A stretch of DNA of 24,480 bases, from contig NWUY0300012554.1 of the NCBI GenBank assembly GCA_004151065.3, positions 56,278 through 80,757 of the forward strand, written 5' to 3'. How positions within the stretch are numbered: position 1 is the first letter of the stretch; every line of letters begins with the position of its first letter. Origin of the DNA: Larix sibirica (lineage: Eukaryota; Streptophyta; Pinopsida; Pinales; Pinaceae). The notes below the pieces were generated by a model. The model saw only the letters and a list, made by a program, of their open reading frames with translations, searched no databases and was not told the origin of the DNA. Positions 18,892 to 24,480 of this stretch are shown piece after piece. A program made the translations under genes and the position numbers.

Positions 18892-20289
18892 AAATCAACA
18901 TACATTTTTGAATGCAAAAAAATGTAGAATTATAAATCTCTATACTTATCTCTATCATCATCTCAACTCTTTTTATTCAACTATATAACATTTTTTGTCT
19001 GTTATTCTCGTATAAATCTTGTGATTAGATAAATAAAATACATAATATTATAATGATTTTTATAACAAATACTTAATATGTTATTGCATTAAATTGAAAA
19101 ATAAATCAACAAAGTTACTTCTCAAACTCATTAGCCAGGTCTTCATTAAATAATTACCCAACCTTACACTACACATGATAATGTGGTCGTGAGAAGTGTT
19201 CCATCATTCACTCCTTGCATCAATTTCAAGGTGTTATAGTAATGTCTTCTAACATATTCTTGAATTTAGGACCTATCTTACTGGTGCTTAGTACAAATGC
19301 GTTACACCTTTTAACCTTATGGATTTTTATATCATTATCACCCCCCATAAGCTAAAGATCTCGTCAAATCATAAATCTCATCTCGTTCAAGTTTTATATC
19401 CAATTGAATATAAGAATTTGTAGCTCTAAATGTATCACTTCTTTTGTGATTTTTTTTGTTTTGCACTTTCCTTGTCAACTATGAAGCCTATTTCCATAGA
19501 ACACTACTAAAAATTTGCATTAACCTTTAATTTGTTCACTTAAATTCATTATGGATAAATATCACCCTTTGAATGAATGTCATTAACCTATTATACTCAC
19601 TATCTATGTTATGATTTTATGTCAATAACTTTGCTTCTACATTTATTAAATTAATATAAATGACACATTTGAATATTTCAAAAAGAAAGTAATTGGGATA
19701 CTCTTGCATCAATTCTTTTTTAGCCTCTACATAATTATTTCCCTCATTTACATAATAGTTATATTCAATACATTTTATCAAACAAATGTATCCCTATTAG
19801 GAACCTCCATTGGGCCAAACATATGAGGATACCCTTCATTCCTTATGTCAAATTGACAATTTTTTTTGGTGGTTTTAAGGTTACAGTTTCATTCATGGAT
19901 TGAGACACATGGAAAGAAGAATTTGAGTTGCACGTTTATGAAAAAAATATGCCATGGACATATATCTAGTTGAGATTGCAAAGCACATTTTAGAAATTCA
20001 TGAGGGAGAATTTATAGTCTTCATGGCGATACATTGTAGGAAGCACCTAAAGATGGCCACATAGTTGAGTTTTTCAATAAGGCGAAGAGGATTCTATTTG
20101 AGGAACCACACCAAGAAGAAATGTAAGGTTAAATTTGACTCAATAAAAGAGTCAACGATGGGTTTACCATTGGTGATTTACGGGCCCATGGTATTGGGTA
20201 TCCCAAGGTATTGCATGTAATGAATCCNTAAGTCTAAAATGGTATAAGTGGGGTTTTTAATACTCCAAGAGTATTAGTGCTATTTCCAT
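18892..20289. other. Non-coding AT-rich region upstream of the LINE
   Basis: No gene supported. Between about 19965 and 20220, short coding-like stretches appear in alternating plus-strand frames (for example EIAKHILEIHEGEFIVFMAI). They might be the ruined 5' part of the LINE or another element, but no motif is convincing. An ambiguous base lies at 20228. Confidence 0.4.
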
Positions 20290-23200
20290 CTATGTTTTGT
20301 TGATTTATGATTGGTGTGCTATGAACCTATCAGATACCGTGTTTTATTGCTTCCCAAGAGATTATTTTTGTAGCTATCAGGAGAAAATAAATTCATTTGC
20401 AAGGAGTAGATGGTAGCGATTTGAGTAGGAGAGGCCATTTTTTCAGATCATTGGCCGATCATTTTGCAACTGGATGATTTTGCTTCTCCTAAAAATTTCT
20501 CGTTCAAATTCATCTGCTCCTGGCTCCAAAATGAATTTTTCTGCGATCACACAAGACACTTCTGGTTAAGCTATGTTCCGAATGATAAGCTTAATCCGAT
20601 GGATCTCTTTGTTCTAAAACTAAGGAAGTTGAAGTAAATTGTTACAAAATGGATAAAACATAAAAAAATGAGGCTCTTAAAGAATTCAATGATCCGGAAA
20701 ATCATATTCAGGAAAGTCATTTAAGGAATTTGGTACAATATTGGAAAACCAATGATGCTGCCCTTTTGAATTCTCTTGCATTGAAAAAGGAGGAAATTTT
20801 GAATCAAGAAGAATCCGACTGGAGGCTAAAAGGCAGAGCTTTATAGCTGGAGTTGGGAGATAAAAATACTAAATTTTTACATGCTTACGCTTCCAGTCGA
20901 AGGAACAATAATGCAATTTGGGACCTGGAGGATGAGGTTGGTAGGAAAGTTTTGGGATAGGATAATCTTATGGATTCTGCTAAATAATTCTTTGGGAAAA
21001 TTTTCCATGACTCTGGTGACTGTAATCTTATGACTCAGCTGGAGGTTGCAAGGATTTTTCCAGCCTTTTTCAACACTCAGAAATCTTTGGAATTGTCTAA
21101 GGTTGTTACCCTGGAAGAGATAGAAGCCACTCTAAAGCTATTTGCAAAAGAAAAGAGCCCAGGGCCGGACGACTGGACAATAGAGTTATTTTTGCATTTA
21201 TTTGGGATCATGGGTAATGATATCCTAAAGATGGTGGAATTCTCCAGAGTTCATGGTTTTATCTCAGGGGCTTTAAATTAACCTTTTCTTACCTTGATTC
21301 CAAAGTCAATCAAGCCTCGATCCTTTGGGGAGTTCAGGCCAATTGCGTTATGCAATCTGGATTATAAACTTATATCAAAGATTATAGCTTTGAGACTCAA
21401 ACCAACCTTCTCAAAGTATATCTCTTCTGAACAATTTGGATTTTTGCATGATAGGAAAATCCTAGATGCTGTTGGTATCTCTCAATAAGTCATTCATACT
21501 ATCATAAAAAGGAAAAATAAATCTATGCTTCTTAAAATGGACCTTGAAAAATCCTATGACAGAGTTGATTAGGGTTTTCCCAGAATCATCTTAATCCATA
21601 TTGGTGTCCCTCCCTTGGTTATTAATTAGATCATGGCATGCGTATATACTACAAATATTGCTGTATTGATTAACGAGATGCCAACCGACTTCTTCAAATG
21701 CTCAAGGGGTGTTTAGCAAGGTTGTCCAATGTCGCCTCTTTTCTTTATTCTTGTCATAGATGAGCTAAACAGATTGATTAATAGAGAAAAAACTGAAGGG
21801 CATATCAAAGGTATCAAAATCACTTCAGACCTTTCCGTCTCTCATTTTCTTTTTGTTGATGATGTTCTCGTAGCTGGTTCAAACTCCATTGATGAATGGA
21901 TGAGTTATAAAAAGATTATTATTGTCTTATGTGAGGCCTAGGGGATGAAAGTTAGCACTTCAAAATCCACCTTCTATCAAAACATGATGGATGATTATGA
22001 TATTTTGGAAATTCAGAGCCAAATGTCCTATAATATCATTCGAAATGATGAGGGTTTCAAATATTCGGGTTTCTTTTTGAAACTAGACAACTATTTTATA
22101 AAGGATTGGTCCTGGCTCACAAAGAAAATTGAATGTAGAATCAACTCTTGGAATCACAGATTATTGTCTATTGGTGGCCGCCTTACTCTGGTGAAGTCAG
22201 TCCTTACAGGAATTCCTGTTTATTGGCTCTCGTTATTAAAATTTCCTTGTTCTGTTCTTAATTCCTTGAGGAGATTATTCTCAAAATTTCTGTGGTTGGG
22301 TAGCCAAGTTCACAAAGGTGTTATTATGGTAAGCTAGGAAAAAATATCTCTTCCAGAAAACTATGGTGGCTGGGGTTTAAAAAACTTGGATTCCTTTAGC
22401 AAAGCTCTAAGGCTCAAAAGCATGCGGAGAGGTATATGGGGCTCTATTCTATGGTCAAAAGTTTTGGCATCAAAGTATATTAAGGAGGACCATATAAACT
22501 GCCTTAGGAACCCATAAAAGAAAGTTAGGGATGTTTCGCCAATCTGGAATGGATTCATGAAAATCTACAACTGGATGGTTAAGGACCTTCATTGGAAAGT
22601 CGGTTGTGGAAAACAAATTCTGGCAGGAATAGATCCCATCCTGGGTATGGAAGACTGCTACACTCTTTCTGATAATATTTTGAAGTTCCTGAAATATATT
22701 AACTATGTTACCCTGGACAAAATAAAAAACAGGTTCAACTTGGATCATAATTCTTATTGGATAAAGGCAAGCGAATTTGGGTTTACTGGCAAGTATGACC
22801 TGGAATGGGACAACTACATTCATATGCTCGATTCTACAGGACGCAGGTTGTCCAAAATTACTAACAAACTTATTTGGTTGGGAAATCCTGGGGTCGGCGA
22901 GATCATTGCTAAATCTGCATATAGATCCATCATCAGGAATCGCCACTTTTTCCCTCAGCAATGGTGGTGCAAATGCCTTTGGAGATGGAAGATTCCATTG
23001 AAATTCAAATGCTTTGGATGATTTTCTCTTCAAGGAAAATTAAAAACTTGGGATAATCTGGCTAAATTGGGATGGCATGGCCCTAAAATTTGTTCTTTGT
23101 GCAAAAGTAGAGCTGAATCTACCCATCATCTTCTTGTTTCATGCGTCTTCACTAGAGATATTTGGTTCGATATTTGCTCAAAGCTGAATTTGAATAATAA

Positions 23201-23925
23201 CTAGGGTTATGATTATTTTGATGTCTGCTCGTATAATTGGATTAAGGAGTGCCGATACTTTTGGATGCTCCCATTGGTTATCTCATGGTACATATGGTAC
23301 ACCAAAAATAGAGCGATCTTTGAAGATGAGACCCCATGCAAACAGAAAATCCTTTGTCAGATCTTGGGTATAGTCCATTCTATTTCAAAGACACAGGGGC
23401 CAAGTACTATAAAAAAAATCAGCTCTTTTAACCCTCAGTTCAATTGCCCTGTTCTCTTCTTCGATGGGGCTTCCAGAGACGATTTATGTGCTACTGGTGG
23501 AGAAATATTTCTCAATCAGTCTCATTTCTTTACACTTAAGATAAACTGTGGCATTGGAACCAATATGAAAGCTGAACTCCTGGGGATATGGTGTGTCTTA
23601 AAAGTTGCTAGTATTTTTGAGATCGATGGTTTGAATTTTTTTGGAGATTCAAGAGTCACAATCAAATGGGCACATGGAGAATACAATCTGAAAGTCATCT
23701 CTCTTCTTCATTGGGGTAATCGAATCAAGACAACATTATCATCATTCAAAAAGGTGATCATGGAACATATCTATAGGAAACATAATTCCTTGGCCGACAA
23801 GCTCTCCAAAAAAGATTTGGATGGAGAGGAAGGATACTTATTCTGGGAAGAACATNTTTTATCCATGGTCACTGAATTATCCAAAATTGGGGACATGACA
23901 CGCTACATCCATATAAAGAATCCAA
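20290..23925 (+). pseudogene. LINE (non-LTR retrotransposon) ORF2 relic with RNase H, 5'-truncated
   Basis: It would encode target-primed reverse transcription. From about 20340 the end of an APE-type endonuclease is visible, closing with SDHWPI at 20443. A one-base shift in an A-run (20662-20668) then leads into a single frame to 23999. Reverse transcriptase motifs follow in order: KSPGPDDWT (about 21153), FRPIALCN (about 21330), KMDLEKSYDRVD (about 21535), QGCPMSPLFF (21717) and FVDD (21852-21863, both Asp present). Next comes a zf-RVT region (22964-23160, ICSLCK then HHLLVSC). RNase H has its four acidic residues: FFDGAS (Asp 23463), MKAELLG (Glu 23574), FGDSRV (Asp 23646) and NSLADKLS (Asp 23796). 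Stops include 20844, 20958, 20985, 21279, 21486, 21570, 21627, 21714, 21939, 22335, 22515, 23019 and 23202. No intact 5' part or poly(A) tail is visible. Confidence 0.92.
23265..23920 (+). other. RNase H domain of the LINE, open
   Basis: The longest uninterrupted part of the LINE. It starts with a region rich in Trp and Tyr (ISWYIWYTKNRAIFED), which commonly precedes the RNase H domain in plant LINEs. The RNase H fold follows, with Asp, Glu, Asp, Asp all in place. An ambiguous base at 23856 hides one residue. The frame runs on to 23999 only by reading into the adjoining SINE. Confidence 0.85.
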
Positions 23926-24086
23926 GGGGGCCCACCCAAAGCGGCCTCACCCTGTTAGGCTATTACAGAGCCTATCCTCAACACCACTTGGGTGCCTAAC
24001 CCCTAAGGACCTAGATAATTGAACCCTCAACCTCAACCTCATAACGACTTGGTCCCAGAGGCTCTAACCAATTGAGCTACCCCATG
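23925..24086 (-). mobile_element. tRNA-derived SINE abutting the LINE 3' end, minus strand
   Basis: On the minus strand, from about 24086, GGGGTAGCTCAATTGGTTAG gives a near-perfect tRNA A box (24061-24079). GGGTTCAATTATC (24013-24026) stands as a B box about 35 nt later. A non-tRNA body follows towards 23925 (GGTTAGGCACCCAAGTGGTG and on). The left limit is uncertain and no clear target duplication was found. The anticodon arm does not fold like a normal tRNA, so this is a SINE or tRNA-derived pseudogene rather than a functional tRNA. Confidence 0.7.
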
Positions 24087-24225
24087 GGGATTACTTCAAC
24101 ACAACATTACATTGAATGTAGAGGCACAATTTTGGTGGTTTTAGTTTATCAACAATCGCATCGGGAAATCTGTCTAGTGTTAAGCCTATCTATTGAAACA
24201 TTGAATGCAGTGTTGCAATGTAGAA

Positions 24226-24377
24226 TGCATTGGACTAACTGCTACACCTTTGGGAATCAATATTGTGGACTAATTACCACCCTAGGAACATGGGAATAAC
24301 ATCCCACTCAAGGTAATGTGCTTGGTTTAGAAGTTTACTAATATATGCAGGTTTTGGTGTAACGGAAAACCTTAACA
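24226..24377 (+). repeat. Left LTR of TRIM-like element
   Basis: A 152-bp repeat bounded by TG and CA. Its first 50 bp (TTGGACTAACTGCTACACC, then TTGTGGACTAATTA) match 24434-24480, with mostly transition differences. Confidence 0.65.
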
Positions 24378-24390
24378 TGGTATCAAATCC
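24378..24390 (+). other. Primer-binding site of TRIM-like element
   Basis: TGGTATCAAATCC directly follows the LTR end. The first eight bases equal the plant initiator-Met tRNA primer site; later positions diverge. Confidence 0.65.
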
Positions 24391-24421
24391 TTGGCCCGAA
24401 TCAATTCCCTCGAGTTACCTT

Positions 24422-24431
24422 AGAGAGGGGG
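24422..24431 (+). other. Polypurine tract of TRIM-like element
   Basis: AGAGAGGGGG immediately precedes the TG of the second LTR, the usual plus-strand primer position in LTR retrotransposons. Confidence 0.6.
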
Positions 24432-24480
24432 TGTTGGAATAATCGCCACACATCTGGGAATTGATCTTGTGGACTAACTG

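Larger units (their letters stand above)
24226..24480 (+). mobile_element. TRIM-like miniature LTR retrotransposon, truncated by window edge
   Basis: A sequence starting TG at 24226 and ending CA at 24377 is followed at once by TGGTATCAAATCC. This resembles the plant initiator-Met primer-binding site (TGGTATCAGAGC). Only 54 bp later, after the purine tract AGAGAGGGGG (24422-24431), TGTTGGAATAATCGCC begins at 24432. It aligns with the start of the first repeat to the window edge, at about 36 of 47 bases. LTR, primer site, polypurine tract and LTR with no coding interior is the layout of a terminal-repeat retrotransposon in miniature. The second LTR is cut off by the window. Confidence 0.7.

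Noticed and set aside
22470-23033. 187-codon minus-strand frame
   Set aside because: It is antisense to the LINE reverse transcriptase and zf-RVT coding sequence, which is clearly on the plus strand.
24010-24086. Functional tRNA gene on the minus strand
   Set aside because: The A box is excellent, but the B box is degraded. I cannot fold a proper anticodon arm or acceptor stem, and unrelated sequence continues as in a SINE.

Overview
This looks like plant nuclear DNA from a large, repeat-filled genome. It is AT-rich and holds no intact host gene, rRNA gene or CRISPR array. All recognisable coding sequence belongs to decayed transposable elements of plant type: a pogo/Tigger-like DNA transposon, a LINE with a C-terminal RNase H domain, several tRNA-derived SINEs, a foldback MITE and a terminal-repeat retrotransposon in miniature (TRIM). 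The age and mixture of the relics would suit a gymnosperm or another large-genome seed plant, but that is a guess. Two ambiguous bases (20228 and 23856) suggest a draft assembly.

Layout. 1-5086: non-coding repeats. These include two copies (832-963, 1079-1211) of a sequence whose minus strand keeps a conserved peptide, a perfect 46-bp tandem duplication (1694-1785), a foldback MITE (about 3575-3846), and a SINE (4319-4541) bounded by a 19-bp target-site duplication with one mismatch. 5089-12517: a 7.4-kb pogo/Tigger-like transposon, delimited here by terminal inverted repeats and TA target-site duplications. It carries a broken transposase at 7320-10005 with HTH_psq, CENP-B-like HTH and DDE domains, followed by a coiled coil and 11-residue tandem repeats. 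The transposase is flanked by stretches whose plus strand is strongly A+C-rich. 12520-17376: non-coding DNA with tRNA-like SINE heads (13851-13905, 14225-14275), a cluster of CACGTGG-like boxes and a 520-bp-spaced direct repeat.

17377-18891 is a patch of diverged repeats around a minus-strand, gag-like 183-codon open frame of uncertain identity. 18892-20290 is AT-rich with little to see. 20290-23925 is a LINE relic (end of the endonuclease, reverse transcriptase, zf-RVT, RNase H). Its reading frame is unshifted from about 20670 onward but contains a dozen stop codons. A minus-strand tRNA-derived SINE abuts its 3' end (about 23925-24086). The window closes with a TRIM-like element (24226 to the edge): 152-bp LTR, primer-binding site, 54-bp interior, polypurine tract and the start of the second LTR.

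No genes here appear to work together. The main story is layered insertion followed by point-mutation decay. Many stops in both large pseudogenes sit where a single C-to-T or G-to-A change explains them (Trp, Gln and Arg codons), as expected for methylated transposon DNA.
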